Of a stretch of 9,687 bases of DNA, positions 1 through 6,827 are shown piece by piece. Numbering within the stretch: position 1 is the first letter of the stretch; the number at the start of each line of letters is the position of its first letter. The stretch is taken from the NCBI GenBank assembly GCA_019912905.1, contig JAIOHO010000927.1:1-9687 (forward strand), given 5' to 3'. The notes beneath the pieces were generated by a model. It was not told the DNA's origin and did not search any database. It saw nothing but the letters and a program-made list of their open reading frames with translations. This stretch comes from Anaerolineae bacterium. GTDB taxonomy: Bacteria > Chloroflexota > Anaerolineae > Aggregatilineales > Phototrophicaceae. Both the position numbers and the translations under genes were made by a program.

Positions 1-1059
1 GTCAGGGACATGGCCCACAGTTGGTGCTGTCCAGCCATTGCGATGAACAGCGTGCCGTCCTCGCCCAGTTCGACATCCCAGGGGGCTGGAAAGCGCGGTC
101 CTGTTGGCCGGACCCGCCTGATTGTAGGTGCGCGCCTGGACTCCGGTTCCGGCCAGGGTCGTGACGGTGCGTTCGGTGAGGTTCGCCGCCCGGATAGCGT
201 GATTGTTGACATCGGCGACGTACAGCATGCCGTCCTTGCTGAGGGCCATCCCCTGCGGTTTGTCGAAGGTGGCCGCGTCGAAGCCGCCGTTGTCGAAGCC
301 CCGGCTGCCCGTCCCGATGACATCCAGGACCTCATACGTGACCAGGTCGGCAATCACGATACGGTTGTGGCTGCTGTCGCTGATAAACAGGCGGCTGCCC
401 GTCGGGTCGGCCAGAATCTTGCCTGGGAAGGCCAGGGCGGTGTTGGCGCGCGCCGCGCTTTCCAGGGTCAGGTCGATTGGGTCGCGGTCTAGCTCGCCCG
501 TGCCGTCGAAATACGCGACCATGCCCGTGAGCACGCGGTCAAAGGCCTCAAACGGAATCTCGCCGGGCTGCACCGCCAGCAGGTTGCCGCGCGGGTCGAT
601 AATCACGAAGGTCGGCCAAGCCTGAACCCCATAGGGCGCGAAGGTGCCCCAGACCTTAAATTGATGATCGTTGATGACCGGATGTTTCAGTTCATAGCGC
701 TGGACGATCTGGCGGATGTTCTCGGTTTCCCCCTCGTTGGCGAACTTGGCGGAATGCACCCCCACAATGGCGACTTCGTCCGCGTACTTCGCTTCGATCT
801 GCTCCAGCACTGGGATCATGTGGATGCAGTTGATACAGCCATACGTCCAGAAATCGAGGATGACGATCTTGCCGCGCAGGTCCGCCAGAGTCAGGGCACG
901 AGGTACGTTGATCCAATCCAGGCCGGTCGGAAATTCGGGCGCTGGAAACTGCTCTTGGCCGACAAATTCGCTCGGCGCACTGCTGTCACCGCTGTCCTGG
1001 GCCAGGACCAGGGAGGTCATGCCCGCCAGGAGCATGAGGAAGATCAGAGTTTTGCGCAT
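1..1059 (-). CDS. Exported thioredoxin-like/NHL-repeat protein (NHLRC2-like), partial, with apparent frameshift
   Basis: Partial gene; the 3' end lies beyond base 1. From ATG at 1059 the protein has a signal peptide (residues 1-20, hydrophobic core LIFLMLLAGM, likely cleavage LA/Q at 20-21). A thioredoxin fold follows, with DFWTYGCINC at 69-78 (redox CxxC = C75, C78) and a cis-proline in AWPTF (P149). NHL beta-propeller repeats begin near 205 (LFISDSSHNR, LYVADVNNHA). This order, and the CINC active site, match NHLRC2-type proteins. It probably acts outside the membrane as a thiol-disulfide or scaffold protein; its substrate cannot be read from sequence. An AGGG lies about 8 nt before the start. 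After residue 326 the frame breaks at a five-base G run (81-85). Removing one base restores an NHL blade (WDVELGEDGTLFIAMAGQ) to the edge, so this is either a sequencing indel or a real mutation. It is co-directional with the oxidase operon but has its own promoter-like box. Confidence 0.85.
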   Translation of the reverse strand, partial: MRKTLIFLMLLAGMTSLVLAQDSGDSSAPSEFVGQEQFPAPEFPTGLDWINVPRALTLADLRGKIVILDFWTYGCINCIHMIPVLEQIEAKYADEVAIVGVHSAKFANEGETENIRQIVQRYELKHPVINDHQFKVWGTFAPYGVQAWPTFVIIDPRGNLLAVQPGEIPFEAFDRVLTGMVAYFDGTGELDRDPIDLTLESAARANTALAFPGKILADPTGSRLFISDSSHNRIVIADLVTYEVLDVIGTGSRGFDNGGFDAATFDKPQGMALSKDGMLYVADVNNHAIRAANLTERTVTTLAGTGVQARTYNQAGPANRTALSSPLGCRTGRGRHAVHRNGWTAPTVGHVPD

Positions 1060-1092
1060 ATTCGAATCCCTGCCGATTGATTGGTGGCCCCC

Positions 1093-1098
1093 ACTATA
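1093..1098 (-). promoter_or_regulatory. Candidate -10 box for the thioredoxin/NHL gene
   Basis: The minus strand reads TGCTATAGT here, giving TATAGT (5 of 6 match to TATAAT) preceded by an imperfect extended -10. It sits about 34 nt upstream of the ATG at 1059. No convincing -35 hexamer is present at 16-18 bp spacing. The assignment rests on position and the -10 alone. Confidence 0.35.
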
Positions 1099-1181
1099 GC
1101 AGACAATTCTAAAGATTCGGTGAACAAATCGCACCGTTTGCTGCGAGTGATGGGCCTTCATGAAATGAATCGGGGGGAATG

Positions 1182-1204
1182 AGGCCGCGCCTGGCAGAGG
1201 GCCT
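1182..1204 (-). terminator. Weak hairpin after the dehydrogenase gene
   Basis: AGGCC (1182-1186) and GGCCT (1200-1204) form a 5-bp inverted repeat with a 13-nt loop, starting 4 nt past the dehydrogenase stop codon on the minus strand. No T-tract follows on the minus strand (it reads CATTCCCCCC), so as an intrinsic terminator it is poor. It may only be a 3' stabilising stem or chance. Confidence 0.2.
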
Positions 1205-1208
1205 GAGC

Positions 1209-1964
1209 TTATTTGATGAGGTGCTCGCCGCCGTTCACGTGAATCAGCGTGCCGGTGAGGAATTCTTCACGGACCAGGTAGGCGGCTGCTCGCGCCACGT
1301 CTTCCGGGCTGCCGGTGCGCCGGAGAGGGAGACTCTTGCCGACTTCCTCCCAGGTTTCTTCGCTCATGTTGCGTCCGGCGGGTTTCATCACCGGGCCGGG
1401 GACGATGGCATTCACGCGAATATCCGGCCCCAGGCTGACCGCGCTGACCTGCGTGAGCGCCCACAGCGCGGACTTGCTGACGCCATGAGCTGCGTATTCC
1501 GGCCAGGGACCATCGACGCCCCGGTCGCAGATGTTGATGATCGAACCGCCCGAAGGCGAATTCTGGCGCATCAATTCCGTGGCCGCCTGGGTGCACAACA
1601 GCGGAGCCGTTAGATTCACCGCCAGCGTCTGCTGCCAGTCTTCGTAGGTGACTTCCAGCAGGCCGCGCTTCTGAAAAGTCGATGCGCTGTTGACCAGAAT
1701 ATGGAGCCGCCCAAAATTCTCGCGCACGGCAGTAAAGATCTGTTCGATGCCTTCCGGCGTGCTGAGGTCGGCCTGTACGGAAAACGCATCTACCCCCATC
1801 GACTTGATGTCCTGCACCGTGCTGCGCGCTGCGTCAGACGAGCTGCTGTGATAATGCACCATGATGTGCGCACCGCAGCGGGCCAGCTCCAGCGCGATTG
1901 CCCGGCCAACGCGGTGGGCCGACCCGGTCACCAGGGCGACATGATTGGTCAGGTCGACGGGCAT
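1209..1964 (-). CDS. SDR-family oxidoreductase, pteridine reductase-like, catalytic Tyr replaced by His
   Basis: 251-aa single-domain short-chain dehydrogenase/reductase, the usual length. The Rossmann nucleotide motif is TGSAHRVG at 13-20, the form seen in pteridine reductase/FolM-type SDRs, and the HYHSSSSDA stretch after beta-2 suggests NADPH. VNSAS near 90-94 replaces NNAG. SIINICD ends at D147, which lines up with the catalytic Asp of pteridine reductases rather than the usual Ser. The YxxxK site reads HGVSK: K164 is kept, but the position 13 residues after D147 is H160 instead of Tyr (codon CAT). A tyrosine, Y157, lies three residues earlier. The C-terminal NAIVPGPV and GTLIHVNGG motifs are normal. 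A GGAG lies 11 nt before the ATG. It starts 24 bp after the subunit IV stop on the same strand, so cotranscription with the oxidase is likely. A cytosolic reductase is expected; the substrate is unknown, and activity is uncertain without Tyr. Confidence 0.88.
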   Translation of the reverse strand: MPVDLTNHVALVTGSAHRVGRAIALELARCGAHIMVHYHSSSSDAARSTVQDIKSMGVDAFSVQADLSTPEGIEQIFTAVRENFGRLHILVNSASTFQKRGLLEVTYEDWQQTLAVNLTAPLLCTQAATELMRQNSPSGGSIINICDRGVDGPWPEYAAHGVSKSALWALTQVSAVSLGPDIRVNAIVPGPVMKPAGRNMSEETWEEVGKSLPLRRTGSPEDVARAAAYLVREEFLTGTLIHVNGGEHLIK

Positions 1965-1988
1965 AGCCTAATTTTCTCCAGCTTAATG

Positions 1989-2447
1989 TTAATAGGCGAC
2001 CGGCGGGACCGCTAACAGATAGAGGGTTGCCAGCGTGGCAAGCACCAGCGGCACCAGCAGGATATAGAGGAACAGGCGTGAATCGACCCGCAGGTGCATA
2101 TAGTAGGCGACCACCAGCCCGGCCTTGATGGTGGCAATCGCCAGCAGCAGGGGGATGAGCAGGATACCGGATGGCAGGCTGCCCAATAGCACTTCAAGGA
2201 CGGTGGCAACCGCCAGGAAGCCGAACACGACCGTGTAGATGCCTCCCGGTACGGTTACGGTCCGGCCCAGCACGGTGGTCGTGTCGCTGAGCATGGCGGC
2301 GTGGACATCCATTTGATGAACCTCATGGGCACTAGACTGGGCCATTCCCGTCACCATCGGGCGGCGGAAGTCGGTGATGCCAGGATCGTTTTCCGGCTCC
2401 AGCGGCGTTTCTTGCCCGACGCTCGTTTTTTGGGTTTCGTCAGCCAT
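1989..2447 (-). CDS. ctaF: Cytochrome c oxidase subunit IV, bacterial (three-helix) type
   Basis: 152-aa small oxidase subunit. A hydrophilic N-terminal half (1-65) is followed by three membrane helices at about 68-89, 94-117 and 123-146. The segment ATIKAGLVVAYYMHLR (105-120) is the hallmark of the prokaryotic COX4/CyoD-like family, where the K and MHL positions are conserved. The usual family length is about 100 aa, so the 65-residue N-terminal extension is long. The frame stays open upstream for 50 more codons, but those overlap the 3' end of ctaE. ATG 2447 has TTAGGGAC just upstream and leaves an 8-bp gap to the ctaE stop, so it is preferred. The subunit is structural, stabilising the oxidase complex in the cytoplasmic membrane rather than binding redox centres. 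As last oxidase gene in the row it fits the C-D-E-F order. Confidence 0.85.
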   Translation of the reverse strand: MADETQKTSVGQETPLEPENDPGITDFRRPMVTGMAQSSAHEVHQMDVHAAMLSDTTTVLGRTVTVPGGIYTVVFGFLAVATVLEVLLGSLPSGILLIPLLLAIATIKAGLVVAYYMHLRVDSRLFLYILLVPLVLATLATLYLLAVPPVAY

Positions 2448-2455
2448 AAATGTCC

Positions 2456-3067
2456 CTAAATCAGATAAATAATCGTGAACAGGAAAAGCCAGACGACATC
2501 GACAAAGTGCCAGTACAGGCCGAAAATCTCGACCCCCAGGAAATTCTGGGCGTTGAAGTAACCTTTGCGACCTCGGGCGGCGACTCGCAGCGCCCACAAT
2601 ACACCGACGATGACGTGCGCGCCGTGAAAGGCGGTCGGCGCATAAAAGCGCATCCCGAACTCGGTGCCGATGCTGATCCCGGCATGAGCCAGTTCGGTAT
2701 ATTCGACACCCTGCAAGCCGACAAAGGCCGCGCCCAACAGCGCCGTCAGGCCGATCCAGCGCACGAGGCCTTGAGAGTTATTCTTTTGCGCCTCGCGCAG
2801 CCCCATCACCATGGCCCAACTGCTGGTCAGCAGGACGAAGGTGTTAATGCTCACCAGCACCAGTCCCAATTCCCGATGGACGGTCTTGACCTCCTCAGGG
2901 TAGTTGCTGCGGAAGATCAGGTAGACAGCGATCAACGTGGCGAAGATGACCACTTCCGAGGCCAGATACAGCCACATCGCAAGCTTGGCGTTGCTGATCG
3001 TCTGCGGCGAGGGTACGTTGTGATGTTCGGCATGAGCCGCTGCGTGTTCTAAAGACATCTCACTCAT
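2456..3067 (-). CDS. ctaE: Cytochrome c oxidase subunit III (canonical copy)
   Basis: 203-aa, five-helix subunit III of the heme-copper oxidase; the length fits the short bacterial form. Visible family signatures are KLAMWLYLASEVVIFA (28-43), LQGVEYTEL (118-126), the AFHGAHVIVG stretch (147-155) and the C-terminal GLYWHFVDVVWLFLF (183-197) ending in YLI. The subunit carries no redox centre; it holds lipid and supports proton uptake and stability of subunit I. The N-terminus is His-rich (HAAAHAEHH, 8-16), which is common here. ATG 3067 has GGAG 12 nt upstream; an internal ATG at 3058 is an alternative that would drop three residues. It follows the unidentified membrane protein by 22 bp and precedes subunit IV by 8 bp, so it is clearly in the operon. 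This is the conserved copy of the two subunit III-like genes. Confidence 0.95.
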   Translation of the reverse strand: MSEMSLEHAAAHAEHHNVPSPQTISNAKLAMWLYLASEVVIFATLIAVYLIFRSNYPEEVKTVHRELGLVLVSINTFVLLTSSWAMVMGLREAQKNNSQGLVRWIGLTALLGAAFVGLQGVEYTELAHAGISIGTEFGMRFYAPTAFHGAHVIVGVLWALRVAARGRKGYFNAQNFLGVEIFGLYWHFVDVVWLFLFTIIYLI

Positions 3068-3089
3068 GGTCTATTTATTCTCCACACCA

Positions 3090-4304
3090 TTATTGCAGCG
3101 CGTTCGGCAGACGCCGCAGTTGTTTGGCGGTCCAGGCTGCGCCATAGCCCACCCAACGGGTGAGGAATTTGGGGCGCAGGATGAGCGCAGCGATAAGCAG
3201 GGCGTTGCCCGCCGAAATTCCGAACAGCAGCGGCGGCGCAAAGGGCACGACGATCCCGATCAACACGAAGTAGAACAGCGGGATCAAGATGCCGACCAGG
3301 ATCGTGTACAGCACGCCGACGATCATCCGCACGCCGATCAGAATCAGCAGAACCGCCAGGTTAAACACCACGGCAGAGGTCAGCGAGAAGCCGGACAGCA
3401 GGAACCAGATCACGGCAAAATCGACCGCGCCTAGCAGCAGCCCAAGCGCCAGCAGCACCACCAGCGCGCGAACCAGCCAGGGCCAGTTGGTACGCGCGGC
3501 AACCGTTCGGATAATCACGGCCATGATTGCAAAGGACAGCGTGAACATGCAGGCCGCCGACAGGAAAAATGACAGGGTGGCGAATTCAGCCGTCACCGGG
3601 CGGCCAATCAGATAGTCGATCACCCCGAAGCCTGCGACTGCGGCCACCGCAATCCCCGCCCAGCGCAGCAGTGTCTGGTTAGACTCCGGTGCGGTCTCAA
3701 TCGGGTCCGCTTCAATCGCCGTGTGGGGGACATCCTTCACAGTGGTTACGCCCTGGTTGAGCGAGAAGAATACGAACCCCAATCCACCCGCGACGGCGGC
3801 TAATGACAGGAACATGAAGATGACAAACCCCAGCAGCACCGTAAGCTGGCTGAAATAAAAGGTCTGGCTGCCGACGGGGATCGGTACAAAACCGACCGCC
3901 GCGACGTTGGCATCCGCCTCATGGACGGTTTGCAACGAGGGACCATCCGGCAGCAGGGCAAAGAAGATGATGACGATCAGCATCACCAGCAGCACCGTGC
4001 TCAGCAGCCAGACATAGCTGCCCAGAATCTGGCGCGGTTCGGCAGGCTCTTCCTCCACAGTCGCCAGCGCAAGGTCCTCTTCACCTTCTGCGGGTTCGTG
4101 GATGTGCTGGTTCATGCGCGGGTCAAAAGCGCCCATGCCATAAACAAAGAACCCGGCGGCCAGGAGTGTTCCCAGGATCACCGCAAGCTGCGGGTCCATC
4201 AATGGCTGCAAGCCTTGCAAGCCACGGATCACCACCAGAATGACCATACCGACGAGAAAGCCCAGGATGCCCATCGGCACTGCGCGGCTCAATCCAGGTC
4301 GCAT
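3090..4304 (-). CDS. Polytopic membrane protein of the oxidase operon, function unknown
   Basis: I do not recognise this 404-aa protein. It has about ten hydrophobic segments: 8-28, 40-58, 95-118, 153-183, 212-233, 243-267, 277-303, 308-330, 331-361 and 364-376. A hydrophilic acidic linker (59-92, with GEEDLAL and EEEPAEP) separates helices 2 and 3, and a second hydrophilic loop spans 184-210. The C-terminus is basic (LTRWVGYGAAWTAKQLRRL), suggesting a cytosolic end by the positive-inside rule. No CxxCH, CuA or clustered His ligands are visible, so it is probably not an electron carrier. The frame is open to ATG 4346, but ATG 4304 has an excellent AGGAAGGG (4308-4315) and is chosen; the longer form would start inside an inverted repeat. 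It lies between two subunit III-type genes, 77 bp after one and 22 bp before the other, which argues for an accessory oxidase subunit or assembly factor. Confidence 0.8.
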   Translation of the reverse strand: MRPGLSRAVPMGILGFLVGMVILVVIRGLQGLQPLMDPQLAVILGTLLAAGFFVYGMGAFDPRMNQHIHEPAEGEEDLALATVEEEPAEPRQILGSYVWLLSTVLLVMLIVIIFFALLPDGPSLQTVHEADANVAAVGFVPIPVGSQTFYFSQLTVLLGFVIFMFLSLAAVAGGLGFVFFSLNQGVTTVKDVPHTAIEADPIETAPESNQTLLRWAGIAVAAVAGFGVIDYLIGRPVTAEFATLSFFLSAACMFTLSFAIMAVIIRTVAARTNWPWLVRALVVLLALGLLLGAVDFAVIWFLLSGFSLTSAVVFNLAVLLILIGVRMIVGVLYTILVGILIPLFYFVLIGIVVPFAPPLLFGISAGNALLIAALILRPKFLTRWVGYGAAWTAKQLRRLPNALQ

Positions 4305-4307
4305 AAT

Positions 4308-4315
4308 CCCTTCCT
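4308..4315 (-). promoter_or_regulatory. Strong ribosome binding site deciding the start of the unknown membrane protein
   Basis: The minus strand reads AGGAAGGG and then ATT before ATG 4304. The AGGA core sits 7 nt from that ATG. The alternative upstream ATG at 4346 has no comparable site, so translation from 4304 is favoured. Confidence 0.7.
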
Positions 4316-4328
4316 CACACGTGTCGCT

Positions 4329-4367
4329 AAAAAACTGTCCATCCAACCGGCCACTTGCACACCGGTT
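4329..4367 (-). terminator. Inverted repeat followed by a T-run in the gap after the divergent subunit III gene
   Basis: On the minus strand AACCGG (4367-4362) pairs with CCGGTT (4350-4345) across an 11-nt loop. A run of six T follows 10 nt later (4334-4329). The stem is short and the T-run is displaced, so full termination is unlikely. It could be a weak attenuator or a processing/stability element that lowers or separates expression of the downstream three genes. Confidence 0.35.
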
Positions 4368-4381
4368 TCATGAACCCATGC

Positions 4382-4978
4382 CTAGATCAGATAGAGCACC
4401 GCGTAGAACAGAATCCACGCGAAGACGACGAAATACCACAATCCGGCAGCGCCTTCCACCGGCCAGAAATTGCCCGGCCCATAGTTTCCGGCGCGTGCGC
4501 CTCGATAAATCATACCCATAAATGTGCCGATTGCCAGCGCGTGGACCTCGTGAAACCCGGTCATCATCCGAAAAACATCGCTGTAGATGCCGGTATAGGG
4601 GATACGGACCCAGTCAAAAGCGACGATGGCGACAAACGCCACCGCCAGTCCGAGCGCGGCGCGCCAGTACCTGAAAAAGGCGGCCTGCTCGTCGGCCCGG
4701 ATCGCCCGCAGCCCACGCCGTACAAACCAGACGCTGACCAGCAGCCCAAGCGTCGCCACCGTGGGCAGCAGCGGCGAGGGCGCTTCGACGCCCGGCGGCG
4801 GCCAGGATACCTGCCCGTTACGAAGCTGCCAGTTGACGATAATCAGACACACAAACACCAGAATCCACGAAATCTGAAAGATCGTCAGGCCGGTTCGCTT
4901 GTTTCGAAGCTCCTGAAGTTCCTGACGACTCAACTGCTTTTCCAGCACTCGCTGGGATGGTAAATCACTTACACTCAT
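4382..4978 (-). CDS. Divergent heme-copper oxidase subunit III-like protein
   Basis: 198-aa protein with five predicted helices (31-50, 70-87, 105-122, about 141-158, 175-197), the same number and length as short bacterial subunit III. TGFHEVHALAIG (140-151) matches the FHxxH of ctaE in this window. The C-terminus VEGAAGLWYFVVFAWILF (174-191), ending YLI, aligns without gaps to the ctaE C-terminus: nine of the last 25 residues are identical. The conserved WHFVD of subunit III is here WYFVV, so both the His and the Asp are lost. The N-terminal 30 residues are charged and look cytosolic with coiled-coil character (LEKQLSRQELQELRNKR). The Shine-Dalgarno is weak (AGGA very close to ATG 4978), and no other start fits. 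It lies 127 bp after ctaD. It probably occupies a subunit III position or assists assembly. Confidence 0.78.
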   Translation of the reverse strand: MSVSDLPSQRVLEKQLSRQELQELRNKRTGLTIFQISWILVFVCLIIVNWQLRNGQVSWPPPGVEAPSPLLPTVATLGLLVSVWFVRRGLRAIRADEQAAFFRYWRAALGLAVAFVAIVAFDWVRIPYTGIYSDVFRMMTGFHEVHALAIGTFMGMIYRGARAGNYGPGNFWPVEGAAGLWYFVVFAWILFYAVLYLI

Positions 4979-5061
4979 ATCCTGACATCTTCATCTTGTC
5001 TGACTGCCCAGGTTTGAGCCTGCCCGAGCCAGATCATCCATCGACCGTAAAGGCATACAAA

Positions 5062-5084
5062 GGCGGTTCAGCGAAGTGACCGCC
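5062..5084 (-). terminator. Hairpin downstream of ctaD (attenuator or mRNA-stabilising stem)
   Basis: On the minus strand GGCGGTCA (5084-5077) pairs with TGAACCGCC (5070-5062), an 8-bp stem with one bulged A and a six-base loop CTTCGC. It begins 21 nt past the ctaD stop. What follows on the minus strand is TTTGTATGCC, only a weak T-tract. Partial termination or 3'-end protection of the ctaC-ctaD message is more plausible than complete termination, as the downstream genes are oxidase genes too. Confidence 0.45.
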
Positions 5085-5105
5085 CCTTTTGTGCAGTCAA
5101 CCAGC

Positions 5106-6815
5106 CTAATCCCCCGCCGGTTCGGGGTGGGGTACCGCAGCGGTGGGTGGCAGCTTGGTGGGTGGCGGGAAGCGCCGGTCCAGCGCGTCCAGATAAGCCG
5201 TGGCCTCTTCCGTACCATAACCGTAAGGGTCTTCAAAGGGAACCGGGTCGCCCACGAAGTTGTAGGGCGGCGGCGGTGAGGTGGTCGCCCATTCCAGAGT
5301 CAGCGAACGCCAGGGGTTAGCCCCCACCCGCTCGCCTGCCACCAGGCTGTGCACCAGGTTGTACAGCAGGATGAACGTGGTGATCCCCAGCACGAATGCG
5401 GAGAAGCTGATCAGCTGGTTGATATTGGTATACATGGGATCATACACGGCGATGCGGCGCGGCATCCCCTCCAAACCGGCGATATGCTGCGGGAAGAAGG
5501 TGAAAAAGAAGCTGACATAGGTCAACACGAAATGCAGCTTCCCGAGGCGCTCATCCAGCAGTCGCCCGGTGATCTTGGGGAACCAGTGATACAGGCCGGA
5601 ATAAATCAGGAAGACGCTGCCGCCAAACAAGACGAAATGGAAGTGGCTGACGACAAAATAGGTGTCGTGCACATGAATATCCACCGGGACGGAGGCCAGC
5701 ATCACCCCGCTGATCCCGCCGATGACGAACATCGACAGGAATCCGAGCGCGAACAGCATGGCCGTTGTAAAGTGGATTTTTCCGCCCCATAATGTCCCCA
5801 GCCAGCTAAAAATCTTGATGCCGGTGGGCACGGCGATGATCATCGACGTGATCATAAAGGGAATGCGCAGTTCCGGTTGGAGGGCGGTGAACATGTGATG
5901 CGCCCACACGGTAAAACCCACCAGCGCAATCGCCATACTGGACAGCGCAATCGCCCGGTAGCCGAAGATCGGCTTGCGCGCGTGGGTCGCCAGCACCTCC
6001 GAGACCATGCCGAAGCCTGGCAGGATCATGATATACACCGCCGGATGGCTGTAGAACCAGAACACATTCTGCCACAGCAGGACATCCCCGCCGTTGGAGG
6101 GATCGAAGAAACTGGTGCCTGCCACGCGGTCGAGAATCAGCAGGGTCAGTGCGCCGGTCAGGAAGGGCGTCGCCAGCACCTGAATAATGGCCGTCGCCAG
6201 AACCGCCCAGACGAACAGCGGCATCTGCCAGTAGCCCATGCCTTCGGGACGCATGTTGCGGATGGTGACGATGAAGTTGATGGCCCCCAGGATCGACGAA
6301 ATGCCGAGCAGGTGCAGGGCCATTGCCCACAGAGTCTGACCATCCGGGCTGTACAGCGTGCTCAGCGGCGGGTAGGAAGTCCACCCGGCTTCGGGCGGGC
6401 CGATAAACCAGCCCAGCAGCAGCAGGATGCCCGCCGGGGGGATCAGCCAGAAGGCGAAGGCATTCAGCCAGGGGAAAGCCATGTCTTTGGCTCCCAGCAT
6501 GAGCGGCACCAGATAATTGCCGAACCCGGCCATCATCGGGATGACCCACAGGAAGATCATCACCGTTCCGTGCAGGGTAAACAGGGAATTGTACTGCGAG
6601 CCGTTGGTCGCCAGATCGAGGGTCGGGGTCAGCAGTTCCCAGCGGATCAGCATCGCCAGCGCACCGCCGATGACGAAAAAGAACAGCGATGTCACTATGT
6701 ACTGCACGCCGATGATTTTGTGATCAATGCTCCAGCGCAGATAGTCCGCTATTCTCGGAGACGGTGCCGGTATGGACCGGGTTTCGCCTCCCATCGGGGC
6801 TGTGATACTTGCCAT
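5106..6815 (-). CDS. ctaD: Cytochrome c oxidase subunit I, A2-type (caa3) heme-copper oxidase
   Basis: 569-aa catalytic subunit that reduces O2 to water and pumps protons in the cytoplasmic membrane; about twelve helices. Ligands are visible: heme a H82 and H393; heme a3 H391; CuB H257, H306 and H307; the His-Tyr crosslink partner Y261. HDTYFVVSHFHFVL (383-396) also gives the Mg-site H383. The D-channel entrance is D111 (GAKDMAFP) and the K-channel has K334 with T331 (PTGIKIFSW). The helix VI motif is YSHPAVY (255-261): the Glu of HPEVY is absent and the YS pair typical of A2-type oxidases such as Thermus and Rhodothermus caa3 is present, but with Ala where those usually have Thr. The tail (about 515-569) is hydrophilic and proline-rich. 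GAGAGG lies 8 nt before ATG 6815. The gene starts 12 bp after the ctaC stop, so the two are translationally close. Confidence 0.98.
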   Translation of the reverse strand: MASITAPMGGETRSIPAPSPRIADYLRWSIDHKIIGVQYIVTSLFFFVIGGALAMLIRWELLTPTLDLATNGSQYNSLFTLHGTVMIFLWVIPMMAGFGNYLVPLMLGAKDMAFPWLNAFAFWLIPPAGILLLLGWFIGPPEAGWTSYPPLSTLYSPDGQTLWAMALHLLGISSILGAINFIVTIRNMRPEGMGYWQMPLFVWAVLATAIIQVLATPFLTGALTLLILDRVAGTSFFDPSNGGDVLLWQNVFWFYSHPAVYIMILPGFGMVSEVLATHARKPIFGYRAIALSSMAIALVGFTVWAHHMFTALQPELRIPFMITSMIIAVPTGIKIFSWLGTLWGGKIHFTTAMLFALGFLSMFVIGGISGVMLASVPVDIHVHDTYFVVSHFHFVLFGGSVFLIYSGLYHWFPKITGRLLDERLGKLHFVLTYVSFFFTFFPQHIAGLEGMPRRIAVYDPMYTNINQLISFSAFVLGITTFILLYNLVHSLVAGERVGANPWRSLTLEWATTSPPPPYNFVGDPVPFEDPYGYGTEEATAYLDALDRRFPPPTKLPPTAAVPHPEPAGD

Positions 6816-6827
6816 ACGCTAACCTCT

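Noticed and set aside
1157..1164. TTCATGAA palindrome between the dehydrogenase and thioredoxin-like genes
   Set aside because: An isolated 8-bp palindrome with no second copy and no fixed relation to the -10 box is expected by chance.
2448..2597. Fifty-codon N-terminal extension of the subunit IV frame
   Set aside because: It overlaps the 3' end of ctaE in another frame, is Arg-rich and unlike the family, while ATG 2447 has a nearby ribosome binding site and normal operon spacing.
5142..5166. Direct repeat GGTGGGTGGC, two copies
   Set aside because: It lies inside the ctaD proline/threonine-rich tail and simply encodes the similar residues of that low-complexity segment.
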